This document shows, one piece after another, positions 8,012-17,082 of a DNA stretch of 64,000 nt; positions within the stretch are counted from its first letter, which is position 1; every line of letters begins with the position of its first letter. The notes beneath the pieces were generated by a model. That model saw only the letters and a list, made by a program, of their open reading frames with translations. It had not been told where the DNA came from and ran no database searches. Source of the DNA: Planctomycetota bacterium. GTDB taxonomy: Bacteria; Planctomycetota; B15-G4. The stretch lies in assembly GCA_029245865.1 (NCBI GenBank), contig JAQWOM010000004.1, positions 62,001 through 126,000 of the forward strand, written 5' to 3'. The position numbers were made by a program, and so were the translations under genes.

Positions 8012-10351
8012 TCACCCGTCCACGTAGCCCAGTTCCTCAAGGCGCCTGCGTGTCTCCTCACTGAGGCCAGCCTCGCGCTGCCCAGTCGATCGCTCCGCCT
8101 CCAAGCTCTCACCCAGAGCACGCAACGACGCCGACAAGCCCTCGGCAGTGGCTTGCTGCTCCCCACCTACGACCTGCAACTCCAGCGGATCCCCGGCAAG
8201 ATCGAACAACTGAACAGGAACGGGCACGGGCCAACTCACCCGTGCATCGGGGTTGCCGATCACCACCTTGAGGTCATCGACCACAAGCGAACGCATCGAG
8301 CCTCGATGGCTATGCAGTTCCGAGACAACAGGGCTCACATTCCCGACGCCGCTCTCCATCAGTGCCCGCAGGCTTTGCCCTTGCATCGCATCGGGCACCG
8401 AAACGCCCAGCAAATCGAGCATGGTCGGGGCGAGATCTACCGTACTCACCCGCTCACCAACACGCCTCGGTTGAATCCATGGGACATGCATCACGAGTGG
8501 AACGTGCAGCAATGTTTGCCACAAACCCTGGCCATGTCCCACGAAGGGCTTGCCCATGACCTGGTGATCAGCGAAATCTTCTCCATGATCTGCTGTCACA
8601 ACAACGATCGTGTTGTCGGCCAGGCCCAATCGATTGAGCGTGTCGAGTAACTCGCCAACCAACTCATCCACTTCGTGGATTGCACCGTCATAGAGATCGA
8701 CAAGCTGTCCGATCTCCTGGGAACTGTATGGATCTTCGATTTGATCAGACGCTTTCCGAAGTGGCCTGACTCCCTCACCGCGCGCGGGGCCATTGAACAG
8801 TTCTCGGTGCTCGTTTTCTGGACGGTAGTCGTGAATGGCAAACGTCTGCAGGAACAGAAAAAACGGCACATCCTGAGTGCGTTCAATCCACTCCAGAGCG
8901 GCGCTCCAGTGCTGTGCGACACGCGCCGCGACATAACGCCGACCGGCCTCTGAGGCCTCGACGTCCCGAACCTTGCGTCCCTCGATCGGAATCACAGGGT
9001 CGCTGTTGCTGTAGGCGCTGAATCCGTGCGAAAACCCGAAATCACCATCGAGATACCCGCCGCCCGTGAAGGCACGCGTCGCGTAGCCAGCCTCTGACAA
9101 CAACGCCGCCAGAAGCGGTGTCCGGTCGGTGTCCAGTGCGTGTGCGGGATGCTCTGCCCCATGTGTCGTGGGATATTGCCCGGAGAACATGGTGGCGTGT
9201 GCGGGCAGTGTGTAGGGAGCTGTACTCTGAGCGCCTTCGAACACAACCGAGCGGTCGGCCAGTTCATCGAGATTTGGAGACGTGTCTCGTGAATAGCCGT
9301 ACATCCCGAGATGGTCGGGACGGGTGGTGTCCAAGCTGATGAGAATAAGGTTCGGACGACGCGGGCCCGTGGTGCAAAGCCACACAGGAGCACTGACAGC
9401 GAGTTGCCCCGGGGACGCCTGCCCTTCAACGCGAGCAACCCGAACAGACACACGCACTGGTTGCCCAGGTTCCAGGTTTCGAAAACTCTCGAGTTCAAGG
9501 CGCACCGGCTGCCATGCCGCCACCTGTGCCGAAATCGGAAAGCGCACCGATGACTGCGCCCCAAGCTCTCTCGACTCTGCAGGCGACACAGAGACCAGCA
9601 ATTCTGCGTTGACTGACGGCGCAGACTGTTTTCCCCCCGAGGGGTAAGAAGCAACCTCGAAGGCGAGCGCCGTTGCCCCCTCGGGCACCTCGGTGCTCCA
9701 GTACAGAACACCCGAGGGCTTCAGTGCAGTGGCAACACGATAGTCACCGTAGACGCCGACGGCCTGCCAACCTACGGCCTCGTTTTTGGTCAGTCGCCCC
9801 GACGAGCCCCAGCGACGTATTTTCAGATGCTTGAGTTGCGCTTCGCCGGAACCAGCCATGATTTCGAGTTGCCAATGCTTCGACGTAGGTCGCAACACAC
9901 CGTGCTGGACTCCCGGCTCCGGCTTACCGGGAAGTGGCACGGTTCGCTCGAGTTCCGCGGACACCTCAGTTCCAGCGCCATCCTCAAGGGCTCCGTCTCG
10001 GAGAGATGGTCGAGCACCCTCGAAGTGCAACTCCACCGTGTACTGATTCCCCGAAACAAGCGTGAGGTCCACCAGATGCTGGGCACCAGACGCGAGATGC
10101 AGATCGAGGCGCTCGTCGAGATCCAACGGCAGCGTTTGAAGCGAACTCCCCCCCTGGCCATCAACATCAAGAGTCAAAGGGACAACGCCGCGTGTCGAAG
10201 GATCTGCAGACTCTCCACAGCCACAGAGCCCGACAAGCATCAAACAGAGGAGCTGAATCGCACCAGAGAAGACGACAGATCGTTCCTCGCCAAGAGGCGC
10301 GCGCATCCCATGCTCACCCAGAGTGCGAAGATGTGGGCGAGACTCGGCCAT
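8012..10351 (-). CDS. Sulfatase-like alkaline-phosphatase-superfamily lipoprotein with Thr nucleophile
   Basis: A 779-residue exported protein. A hydrophobic segment at about residues 27-44 ends in a lipobox-like LCGC (Cys45), suggesting a lipoprotein. Residues ~50-330 form a beta-rich region of no recognised family. The catalytic domain (about 345-720) starts at RPNLILISLDTTRPDHLG and contains VVTADHGEDF and VGHGQG metal-site blocks. The formylglycine motif CxPxR of true sulfatases is replaced by TLPAH (Thr381-His385), so a Thr nucleophile is predicted, as in phosphodiesterases and phosphotransferases of the superfamily. ATG 10351 is chosen because TAGACT lies 7 nt upstream; ATG 10306 is the main alternative and leaves a tidier signal peptide. 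Convergent with the ABC genes. Confidence 0.85.
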   Translation of the reverse strand: MAESRPHLRTLGEHGMRAPLGEERSVVFSGAIQLLCLMLVGLCGCGESADPSTRGVVPLTLDVDGQGGSSLQTLPLDLDERLDLHLASGAQHLVDLTLVSGNQYTVELHFEGARPSLRDGALEDGAGTEVSAELERTVPLPGKPEPGVQHGVLRPTSKHWQLEIMAGSGEAQLKHLKIRRWGSSGRLTKNEAVGWQAVGVYGDYRVATALKPSGVLYWSTEVPEGATALAFEVASYPSGGKQSAPSVNAELLVSVSPAESRELGAQSSVRFPISAQVAAWQPVRLELESFRNLEPGQPVRVSVRVARVEGQASPGQLAVSAPVWLCTTGPRRPNLILISLDTTRPDHLGMYGYSRDTSPNLDELADRSVVFEGAQSTAPYTLPAHATMFSGQYPTTHGAEHPAHALDTDRTPLLAALLSEAGYATRAFTGGGYLDGDFGFSHGFSAYSNSDPVIPIEGRKVRDVEASEAGRRYVAARVAQHWSAALEWIERTQDVPFFLFLQTFAIHDYRPENEHRELFNGPARGEGVRPLRKASDQIEDPYSSQEIGQLVDLYDGAIHEVDELVGELLDTLNRLGLADNTIVVVTADHGEDFADHQVMGKPFVGHGQGLWQTLLHVPLVMHVPWIQPRRVGERVSTVDLAPTMLDLLGVSVPDAMQGQSLRALMESGVGNVSPVVSELHSHRGSMRSLVVDDLKVVIGNPDARVSWPVPVPVQLFDLAGDPLELQVVGGEQQATAEGLSASLRALGESLEAERSTGQREAGLSEETRRRLEELGYVDG

Positions 10352-10358
10352 GTGGAGC

Positions 10359-10364
10359 AGTCTA
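10359..10364 (-). promoter_or_regulatory. TAGACT -10-like box, 7 nt before ATG
   Basis: On the minus strand TAGACT is followed by seven bases and ATG 10351, with no Shine-Dalgarno sequence. The arrangement matches the boxes at 784, 17077 and 37090 and suggests a leaderless transcript. It lies in the 161-bp divergent region shared with the Nramp-related gene. Confidence 0.4.
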
Positions 10365-10512
10365 CGAAAGTTGACCGCTTGTGCCGACGAGCAACCGATT
10401 GCCACTCCCCCCTCTCTCAAAACCGGAACCGACTCGCGACACGATAGAAACACAGGTCCGCTGCCTGCACACTTGAGGCCTGATTCCAACCTCCCTCAGT
10501 TCACCGCCCCTC

Positions 10513-11757
10513 ATGACGATTCGCCCTCGCGACCTGATTCCTGGATTGCTCGTCGCCGCCACCGGCATCGGCGCGGGCGACCTGATCACGGCCAGCCTCG
10601 CGGGCTCGGAACTCGGTGTCGTCATTCTGTGGGCCGCTGTGGCAGGCGCCGTGTTGAAACTCGTGCTCAACGAGGGCCTTGCCCGCTGGCAATTGGCCAC
10701 AGGAGAGACGCTCTTGGAAGGTTGGGTGACACGCCTACCTGCGGTCGTCCGCTGGACATTCCTGATCTACCTCTTGCTGTGGTCATTCGTGGTGGGCGGT
10801 GCGTTGATCAATGCTTGCGGCATGGCCGCCTCGGCCTTCTTCCAGCTAGGAGAGGCCGACAACTCGCGCATGATCTGGGGCGCTGTACATAGCGTCGTCG
10901 GTCTGGTCCTGGTTCGAGCGGGAAGCTTCCGCGCGTTCGAATACGTCATGGGCGTTTGCATTGCGGCCATGTTCGTGTGCGTATGCGCCACAGCAATCCT
11001 GCTCTCGCCCGACTGGGGCGCCGTCGGCATGGGACTCGTCAATCCGACCATTCCCGAGGGCGGCCTCGGGTGGGTTCTCGGCGTTCTTGGCGGCGTTGGC
11101 GGCACGGTCACTCTGCTCAGCTATGGCTATTGGATCCGAGAACACGGCCGCCGTGGCCCCGAAGCTCTCGGTCGCTGTCGCCTTGACCTCGCCGTGGCCT
11201 ATGGCATGACCGCCTTCTTTGGCATCGCCATGATCCTGATTGGCTCAAGACTCGATCTAGAAGGCCGTGGAGCTGGCGTGGCTCTCGCACTCGCGGACCA
11301 ACTCGAGACGGTCCTGGGCCCAACTGGACGGATCGTGTTCCTGCTCGGATTCTGGGGCGCAGTTTTTTCCAGCCTGCTCGGAGTCTGGCAGGGGGTGCCC
11401 TACCTCTTCGCGGACTTCACCCGATTGCTGAAGCGCAGGCAGCTTTCCCCCCGGGCCCAGGAAGGACTCACAGACCCCCGGCAAACCCGCGCCTACCGAG
11501 GGTTCCAGATTGCGCTGGCCCTGCTCCCGCTGCCTTTGCTGACCTTGTCGTTTCGAGGAGTCCAGTTGGCCTACGCCGTCCTCGGGGCTCTCTTCATGCC
11601 CTTCCTGGCGACCACCCTGCTCTTCATGAACAACAGGACCTCGTGGATTGGTGACCGCCTGCGCAATGGCCTCCTGGTGAACACAGGCCTCCTCGTAACC
11701 TTGATATTCTTCGCCTGGCAAGGCCTCCGGCAGCTCTTCGAGTCCTCCGGCAGCTGA
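10513..11757 (+). CDS. Nramp-related transporter lacking the canonical metal-binding motifs
   Basis: A 414-residue polytopic protein with about 11 hydrophobic segments and the overall Nramp layout. The first membrane helix reads PGLLVAATGIGAGDLITAS, where classical Mn/Fe Nramps have DPGN. The sixth-helix region reads GGVGGTVTLLSYGYWIRE, where they have a MPH-type motif. Both substrate-coordinating elements are therefore changed, which places it in a divergent subgroup often annotated as 'Nramp family divalent metal transporter'. Start ATG 10513 lies just before the first helix. There is no obvious Shine-Dalgarno. The transported ion, or whether one is transported, cannot be predicted with confidence. 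Confidence 0.85.
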   Translation: MTIRPRDLIPGLLVAATGIGAGDLITASLAGSELGVVILWAAVAGAVLKLVLNEGLARWQLATGETLLEGWVTRLPAVVRWTFLIYLLLWSFVVGGALINACGMAASAFFQLGEADNSRMIWGAVHSVVGLVLVRAGSFRAFEYVMGVCIAAMFVCVCATAILLSPDWGAVGMGLVNPTIPEGGLGWVLGVLGGVGGTVTLLSYGYWIREHGRRGPEALGRCRLDLAVAYGMTAFFGIAMILIGSRLDLEGRGAGVALALADQLETVLGPTGRIVFLLGFWGAVFSSLLGVWQGVPYLFADFTRLLKRRQLSPRAQEGLTDPRQTRAYRGFQIALALLPLPLLTLSFRGVQLAYAVLGALFMPFLATTLLFMNNRTSWIGDRLRNGLLVNTGLLVTLIFFAWQGLRQLFESSGS

Positions 11758-11903
11758 CTCGGGTCGAGTTTTTTTGCTCGGGGATCATCGAGCTGCCAAT
11801 TGGTCGGCCCCATTCCGCGGGGTATGCTCCTCGCGCAGACCACGGACAGCGGATATCGGCACCAACGCGGGACGCGTACCGCCTAGAGACGAGCCAGAAG
11901 ACC

Positions 11904-13352
11904 ATGCTCTTCAACTCCCTGGATTTCGTGCTCTTCTTCCCGCTGGTGGTGTGCGGCTTCTTCTTGATGCCGCAGCGCTTCCGGTGGGCCCTGCTTCTGG
12001 CAGCCAGCTACTACTTCTACATGTGCTGGAAGGCCGAGTACGTCCTTCTCATCATCGCATCGACGCTGATTGATTACGTCGCCGGACTGAGGATGGGTGC
12101 GCACAAGGAGCGAGCCGGCAGGCGACCCTGGTTGATTCTCAGCCTCACCTGCAATCTCGGGTTGCTGTTTGCATTCAAGTACTGGGATTTCTTCAACGAC
12201 TCAACACGTTACATCTTCCAGCAATTCAATCTGCTGTACGAGATCCCAGACTTTGACCTGATCCTTCCGGTCGGCATCAGCTTCTACACCTTCCAGACAC
12301 TCAGCTATTCGATCGACGTGTACCGGGGAGAGAAGGACCCCGAACGACATCTGGGTATCTTTGCACTCTACGTCTCGTTCTTCCCGCAGCTCATGGCCGG
12401 CCCCATCGAGCGAAGCGCGACGCTCCTCCCGCAGTTCCGCAAGGTTCAGCAGTGGGACTGGATGCGCATCCGTGACGGCCTCACCCAGATGCTCTTCGGC
12501 TTCTTCAAGAAGCTGGTCATTGCAGACCGCCTCTCGCTCTACGTCGATGAGGTCTACGCGAACTCGAGCGAATATCACGGCTTGCCCATGTGGGTCGCGA
12601 CGTACTTTTTCGCCATTCAGGTTTATTGCGATTTCAGCGGTTACTCGGACATTGCCATCGGCGGCGCGCGCGTCATGGGCTTCAAGCTAATGACCAACTT
12701 CCGGCGCCCCTATCTCGCAGACAGCTTCAAGAGCTTCTGGGAACGCTGGCATATCTCGCTCACCACCTGGTTCCGCGACTACGTGTACTTCCCCATGGGA
12801 GGTAGCCGTAAGGGCGCCTTGCGCACCCGACTCAACATGCTGCTGCTCTTCACGCTCTGCGGCCTCTGGCACGGCGCCCGCTGGAATTGTGTGCTCTGGG
12901 GCACGGTCAACGGTGTGTTCCTGGTGATGGGACAGCTCACGGGAGGAATTCAGGATCGAATCGCCCATCTGACAGGACTCGCCCGTTTCCCGCGAATCCG
13001 CAAGGTCTGGAACGTCTTCATGACGTTCACACTCTTCGTTCTGTCGCTCATGATCTGGCGCTCAACCACTCTTCCCGACATGGTCTTCAACCTCCAGCAG
13101 GCTTTCACGGCCGGGAACGACCCCTGGTTGTTGACGAAACCCATGGCGGCCTACGAACTGGCCATCGCGCTCGGATCGCTTGCCCTGCTGCTTGCCTACG
13201 AGATCTGCGGAGAGTTCAAGGACAGCGAGCTCATCAAGGAACTGAACGCCCGCACGGCATGGATCCGATGGCCGGTGTATTACGCGCTATTCTACGGCAT
13301 CGTGATTCTCGGCATCTTCGAACTCAAAGAGTTCGTCTACTTCCAGTTCTGA
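11904..13352 (+). CDS. MBOAT family O-acyltransferase (AlgI-like)
   Basis: A 482-residue polytopic inner-membrane acyltransferase. The start MLFNSLDFVLFFPLV is typical of AlgI-type MBOAT proteins. The conserved block FPQLMAGPIERS lies near residue 165, and the catalytic His is in LCGLWHGARWN, near residue 320. AlgI-type proteins pass acetyl groups across the membrane to a periplasmic SGNH partner that modifies an exopolysaccharide. The next gene, 34 bp downstream, encodes such an SGNH protein, which supports this role. The 146 bp upstream holds no evident gene. The modified polymer is unknown; no polysaccharide synthase is adjacent. Confidence 0.93.
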   Translation: MLFNSLDFVLFFPLVVCGFFLMPQRFRWALLLAASYYFYMCWKAEYVLLIIASTLIDYVAGLRMGAHKERAGRRPWLILSLTCNLGLLFAFKYWDFFNDSTRYIFQQFNLLYEIPDFDLILPVGISFYTFQTLSYSIDVYRGEKDPERHLGIFALYVSFFPQLMAGPIERSATLLPQFRKVQQWDWMRIRDGLTQMLFGFFKKLVIADRLSLYVDEVYANSSEYHGLPMWVATYFFAIQVYCDFSGYSDIAIGGARVMGFKLMTNFRRPYLADSFKSFWERWHISLTTWFRDYVYFPMGGSRKGALRTRLNMLLLFTLCGLWHGARWNCVLWGTVNGVFLVMGQLTGGIQDRIAHLTGLARFPRIRKVWNVFMTFTLFVLSLMIWRSTTLPDMVFNLQQAFTAGNDPWLLTKPMAAYELAIALGSLALLLAYEICGEFKDSELIKELNARTAWIRWPVYYALFYGIVILGIFELKEFVYFQF

Positions 13353-13386
13353 CCACACCTCCAGCCTCTCAAACCGACCTGCTTCC

Positions 13387-14409
13387 ATGATCCGCCCCCT
13401 CTTCGGCCCCATCCTTTTCGTCATCCTGGGCATTGCCCTGGGCGTCGGCCTGGATCAGGTGCGACATACCGTCGCGCCACCCGAAGACATCGACATGGAA
13501 AATGTGCGCCGCCAGCGGATGCTCCGATACTCCGATCGCATCGAAGTCCTGTCGGTAGGCAACTCACACAGCTTGGCCGTGGACATGAAGGCGATGGATG
13601 TCTCCGGCTTCCACATGTGGATGCGCGGTCAAGACCTCTTCGAAGTTGAATCAATCTTGTCCGACCTGCTGCCACGACTGCCCAAGCTGGATGCCGTCTT
13701 CTTCACGGTCTCTTTTAGTAGCTTTCATCGCGACAACGGCGCTTGCACGGATGCAGAACGCGGCATGGTCCGCAGCCTCTTCTATGCGTCGAGCCCCCAC
13801 CTGGGAATGATTGGCTTCGACCCAATCAACTACTTCAAAGGGCTCATGACACACGGCCTCGTAACGGCTGATCATTGGCAACCTGTTCTCCGCGGCCTGG
13901 TACGCCGGATGCAAGGCCAAGAAAAGCCCAAACGCCAGTACCTGGACATGATGACAGCTGACGGACAGCTGTCCGTCGGGGGAAGCGGAGATCAGCCGCC
14001 ACGCTCACATAGCTGGCTCGTCCAGGAGGCTGCGACGCGCACCTTACCTCTCCATCAACGCCTTCAGGACAACATGCTCGAGAACAATCCGAATCTCGAA
14101 AGCGATGCTGTCGCGTGCATGGAACGCATCATTGCGCTGCTCGATCAGTACCACGTCCGCGCCATCTTCTTCACCCCGCCTTACTATCCGGCCTACACCC
14201 AAGGCGTCGAACCCGAAACCCGTGAGGCCATGCAAGCTCACATGACTCGATTCGTGGACGAGTTTGGCATCGAGTACCACGACTTCTCGCGCGACCCGGA
14301 ACTCACTGGTGACCCCGCTAACTTCGTGGACAGTGGCCACATGAGCTCGCTCGGCGCCAAGCGATTCAGTGCGAACCGGTTGAAGCCTCTCTTGCAGGTT
14401 CAGCAGTAA
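13387..14409 (+). CDS. Membrane-anchored SGNH-hydrolase-like protein, partner of MBOAT
   Basis: A 340-residue protein with an N-terminal signal anchor (about residues 4-21, GPILFVILGIALGVGL). Block I is VLSVGNSHSLAVDM near residue 57, with the candidate nucleophile Ser in GNSHS. A C-terminal DSGHMSSLG (near residue 316) supplies the Asp and His of the SGNH triad. The arrangement resembles AlgJ/AlgX-type periplasmic O-acetyltransferases or esterases. It lies 34 bp after the AlgI-like gene and is probably co-transcribed and functionally paired with it. It faces the DUF2142-like gene tail to tail across 45 bp. Confidence 0.82.
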   Translation: MIRPLFGPILFVILGIALGVGLDQVRHTVAPPEDIDMENVRRQRMLRYSDRIEVLSVGNSHSLAVDMKAMDVSGFHMWMRGQDLFEVESILSDLLPRLPKLDAVFFTVSFSSFHRDNGACTDAERGMVRSLFYASSPHLGMIGFDPINYFKGLMTHGLVTADHWQPVLRGLVRRMQGQEKPKRQYLDMMTADGQLSVGGSGDQPPRSHSWLVQEAATRTLPLHQRLQDNMLENNPNLESDAVACMERIIALLDQYHVRAIFFTPPYYPAYTQGVEPETREAMQAHMTRFVDEFGIEYHDFSRDPELTGDPANFVDSGHMSSLGAKRFSANRLKPLLQVQQ

Positions 14410-14454
14410 CCGATTGCGCGAGCCTCTTCCCCGAGGCGCTCGACGCCTCAGCAG

Positions 14455-16266
14455 TCACTCACCTGACTGCTTGGTTATGCGGAAGACTTCACTGCGTGGT
14501 ACGCCAGACGCCGTCTCCCCTTTCGCTCGATCCGGGACACGACGCACCTTCCAGTAGACCTCTTCGTCAAACGGTAAGAGGTCCCAACCTCTCCTGGGCA
14601 TTTGCCAGCACGTCTCAGAGATCTCGACTCCAAAGAAGCCGTGCGTCGCGACGAGCACTCGGCCCTCCGCACTGAAGACATGCACGGTGTAACGCGCCTC
14701 GGGGTCATCCTCGGCGGCAGTCCAACAGAACAACGGAGGTTCAGATTCGACAGCGCCGTCGAGCGGTGCGAGCAAAGAGAGTTCGGCACCCGCTGTGTCT
14801 GCGTTCACTTGCACATCGCGAGCGAGATGACTGACCAAGCTCGCGTGCCAGCGATTGGCCGGGGCCAGATCCGGCCGAAACGCCGGGGCGAACTGAAACA
14901 ACAGGACATACGCCGCGATCCCCACAGGCCCCCAGAAGGCCAGCTTCCAGCACCGTGCCATCCGGGGCCCCAGGCGGGTTCCGACAGTCACAAGCCCCGC
15001 AGCAAACAACACCATCATGGGACCTAATGCCGGAAACAAGTAGCGCGCGTGCGGACCACGCATCATGAAATTGTAGCGCAGCGTCACGGCAAACACGATC
15101 AAAGAGACGCCTAGCAGCAAGACGATCACAAGCGAGTTGCTGTCGGAATCCTCTCCCTCTTTGCGACGACCATCTCGCAAGCGCAGACCCCACCCGAGAA
15201 GTGAGACCGCCGTGAGTGCCGCACTGAGCCAGACCAACCACTGCAGGGGGGGCAAGATCCACCAGCCAAAGTGCCCGACAAAGCTGGTGAAGACATTGGG
15301 ATAGAAATGTTGAGTGATCCACTCCCAGGCGAATTCGGGAGGGACTCGAATTCGCTCGTGGAACGAAAGCTGATGCACATCCAAGGCCATCAAACTTCCG
15401 TAGAGATCGATGTTGCGCATGAAGAAGCTTGCTGTCACCAGGAGCAAGCCTGTGAGCGCTAGAAAAGCCGAGCCAACCGTTTGACGACGCACATCCGACC
15501 AGCGCCAACAACCCAGTACATAAACCGTGAACATGACCGGCAGCAGGAACAGTGCAGTCAGCTTTGACATGATCGCCATGCCCGCGATGACACCGATGCA
15601 CACCCCCATCCAAGGCGTGAAACGACGCCTCGCAAGGGACACCGCAAGCAACAACACCACAACAGTACTCAGCGAGGAAGCTGGTATGCCGTTGTTAAGG
15701 ACGCCGTGCATGTACGACCACTTAGGGACGCAGGCCAACAGCACAGCCGCCAGATCGGCAATCACCGGATTGCCGGGAAACGCCAGCCGACCCAACCGAT
15801 ACGTCGCGAAAACCGTGATCAAACCGAACAACACGGACCAGCCGCGAAGCAGCCACAACAATCTGATTTCTGGGGACACGGGAGACTGCTCGTCCGCGCC
15901 ATGAACATAGTGAAGATTCAAACCGGGGTCCTCATTCTCCCAGTCTGCGAATCCTGGATTCATTCGAAGGGCAGGCGCTGTATCCCGGTGACCTGCCGCG
16001 CGCATGGTGAACGCCAACAGCCCGTAGTAACCGGGCGGGTGATAGGCCTGCGTCGCCTCGTCCACCTGCGAACGCCCCAGCCTCTTCCAGGTCCCACGCA
16101 TGATGGGCAACTCGCCCGTATGTGACACATGGAAGGCGTAGCGAAGGTGGTCGCCCTCATCAGGTGCCTCGAACGCTGGCGTCATGACGAGATAGCCCAG
16201 CGAAAGCACGAGTTGAATCGCCAACGCGAACCACAATCCGTAACGGCGGCGAGATGCCTTCATCAT
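14455..16266 (-). CDS. DUF2142-like polytopic membrane protein (predicted GT-C type glycosyltransferase)
   Basis: A 603-residue protein with about 11 transmembrane segments. The first helix is followed by TPAFEAPDEGDHLRYA (about residues 28-43). This is the acidic first periplasmic loop motif of DUF2142 and ArnT/PMT-like GT-C enzymes, where the acidic residue is catalytic. The last ~110 residues form a periplasmic beta-rich domain (LLAPLDGAVESEPPLFCW...). Its start ATG overlaps the stop of the upstream metal-receptor-like gene by 4 bp (16263-16266), so it is the last gene of a three-gene minus-strand group. The role in surface glycan assembly is inferred from family features. Confidence 0.82.
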   Translation of the reverse strand: MMKASRRRYGLWFALAIQLVLSLGYLVMTPAFEAPDEGDHLRYAFHVSHTGELPIMRGTWKRLGRSQVDEATQAYHPPGYYGLLAFTMRAAGHRDTAPALRMNPGFADWENEDPGLNLHYVHGADEQSPVSPEIRLLWLLRGWSVLFGLITVFATYRLGRLAFPGNPVIADLAAVLLACVPKWSYMHGVLNNGIPASSLSTVVVLLLAVSLARRRFTPWMGVCIGVIAGMAIMSKLTALFLLPVMFTVYVLGCWRWSDVRRQTVGSAFLALTGLLLVTASFFMRNIDLYGSLMALDVHQLSFHERIRVPPEFAWEWITQHFYPNVFTSFVGHFGWWILPPLQWLVWLSAALTAVSLLGWGLRLRDGRRKEGEDSDSNSLVIVLLLGVSLIVFAVTLRYNFMMRGPHARYLFPALGPMMVLFAAGLVTVGTRLGPRMARCWKLAFWGPVGIAAYVLLFQFAPAFRPDLAPANRWHASLVSHLARDVQVNADTAGAELSLLAPLDGAVESEPPLFCWTAAEDDPEARYTVHVFSAEGRVLVATHGFFGVEISETCWQMPRRGWDLLPFDEEVYWKVRRVPDRAKGETASGVPRSEVFRITKQSGE

Positions 16267-17069
16267 GGAAGGCCCTCCGCCAAGAATTCACCCAGGTACG
16301 GAAAGCCAGCGGCCATCCGCGTTCCATGCCAGCAAAGCAACTCCCCATCGACAAAGCGGCATCGAGGCGCCAAGTTTTCGAACTCTGCGGTGTGCCCCAG
16401 CTCAAACGGAAAAGGTTCGCTCGGAAGCAGCACAACGTCCGGATCGGCCTCTTTCAGTTCATCGAGAGTGACCGCCGGGTAGCGCGCGCTCCGGTCAGCG
16501 AAAACATTCTCTCCACCGGCTTCGCCAAGCAGTGCTGAGATATAGGTCTGGTGATTGACAGCCATCCACGGTGCGCGCCACACAAGATAGGCGAAACGAA
16601 AAGAACGAGCTGACGCATGCACGGAGAGGCGGGCACGCTCAATTTTTTCACACCAAACTGCAGCAGCTTGCTCGGCCCCCATGAACACGGCCATGGCTCG
16701 CAAGTCGCCAAGCGCTTCATCCACGTTGGCTGGAGCCGCGACCCAGAGCGGCGCAATCTGCCTCAGGGGCTCCCAGAGCTCCGGAAGGTTTTCTTCCTGA
16801 TTGGCCAGGATCAGGTCGGGTGCAAGCTCGGCAATCGCCCGGAGGTCTGGAGACTTGGTGCCTCCGATTTCAGGAACACTTTCCACCCAGGGCATCGGAT
16901 GCACGCAGTAACGCGTGCGGCCAACGACCGCGTCTCCTCGGCCAAGCACCGCCAGGGATTCCGTCGTCGAAGGGACCAGTGACACCACACGCCTGGCAGG
17001 TTCGGAAAGACTCACCGTCTGGCCAATGCCGTCGACAAGCGTCAATTCGTGAGACGAAGAGCGGGACAT
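16263..17069 (-). CDS. Helical-backbone metal-receptor/BtuF-like substrate-binding protein without signal peptide
   Basis: A 268-residue protein with the two-lobe fold signature of cobalamin/siderophore-type binding proteins: RRVVSLVPSTTESLAVLG (about 27-44), DLRAIAELAPDLILANQEEN and a C-terminal DELKEADPDVVLLPSEPFPF. These proteins normally sit in the periplasm, but this one starts MSRSSSHELTLVDGIGQ with no signal sequence or lipobox, so a cytoplasmic role is likely. No ABC permease or ATPase accompanies it. It is coupled to the DUF2142-like gene by a 4-bp overlap and follows the YfhO-like gene by 10 bp. TAGAAT lies exactly 7 nt before ATG 17069, inside the 3' end of the YfhO-like gene. Confidence 0.83.
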   Translation of the reverse strand: MSRSSSHELTLVDGIGQTVSLSEPARRVVSLVPSTTESLAVLGRGDAVVGRTRYCVHPMPWVESVPEIGGTKSPDLRAIAELAPDLILANQEENLPELWEPLRQIAPLWVAAPANVDEALGDLRAMAVFMGAEQAAAVWCEKIERARLSVHASARSFRFAYLVWRAPWMAVNHQTYISALLGEAGGENVFADRSARYPAVTLDELKEADPDVVLLPSEPFPFELGHTAEFENLAPRCRFVDGELLCWHGTRMAAGFPYLGEFLAEGLP

Positions 17070-17076
17070 GCCGCCG

Positions 17077-17082
17077 ATTCTA
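17077..17082 (-). promoter_or_regulatory. TAGAAT -10-like box, 7 nt before ATG
   Basis: The plus-strand sequence attcta reads TAGAAT on the minus strand, then seven bases, then ATG 17069. There is no Shine-Dalgarno. This may be an internal leaderless promoter separating the metal-receptor gene from the YfhO-like gene upstream. Confidence 0.4.
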
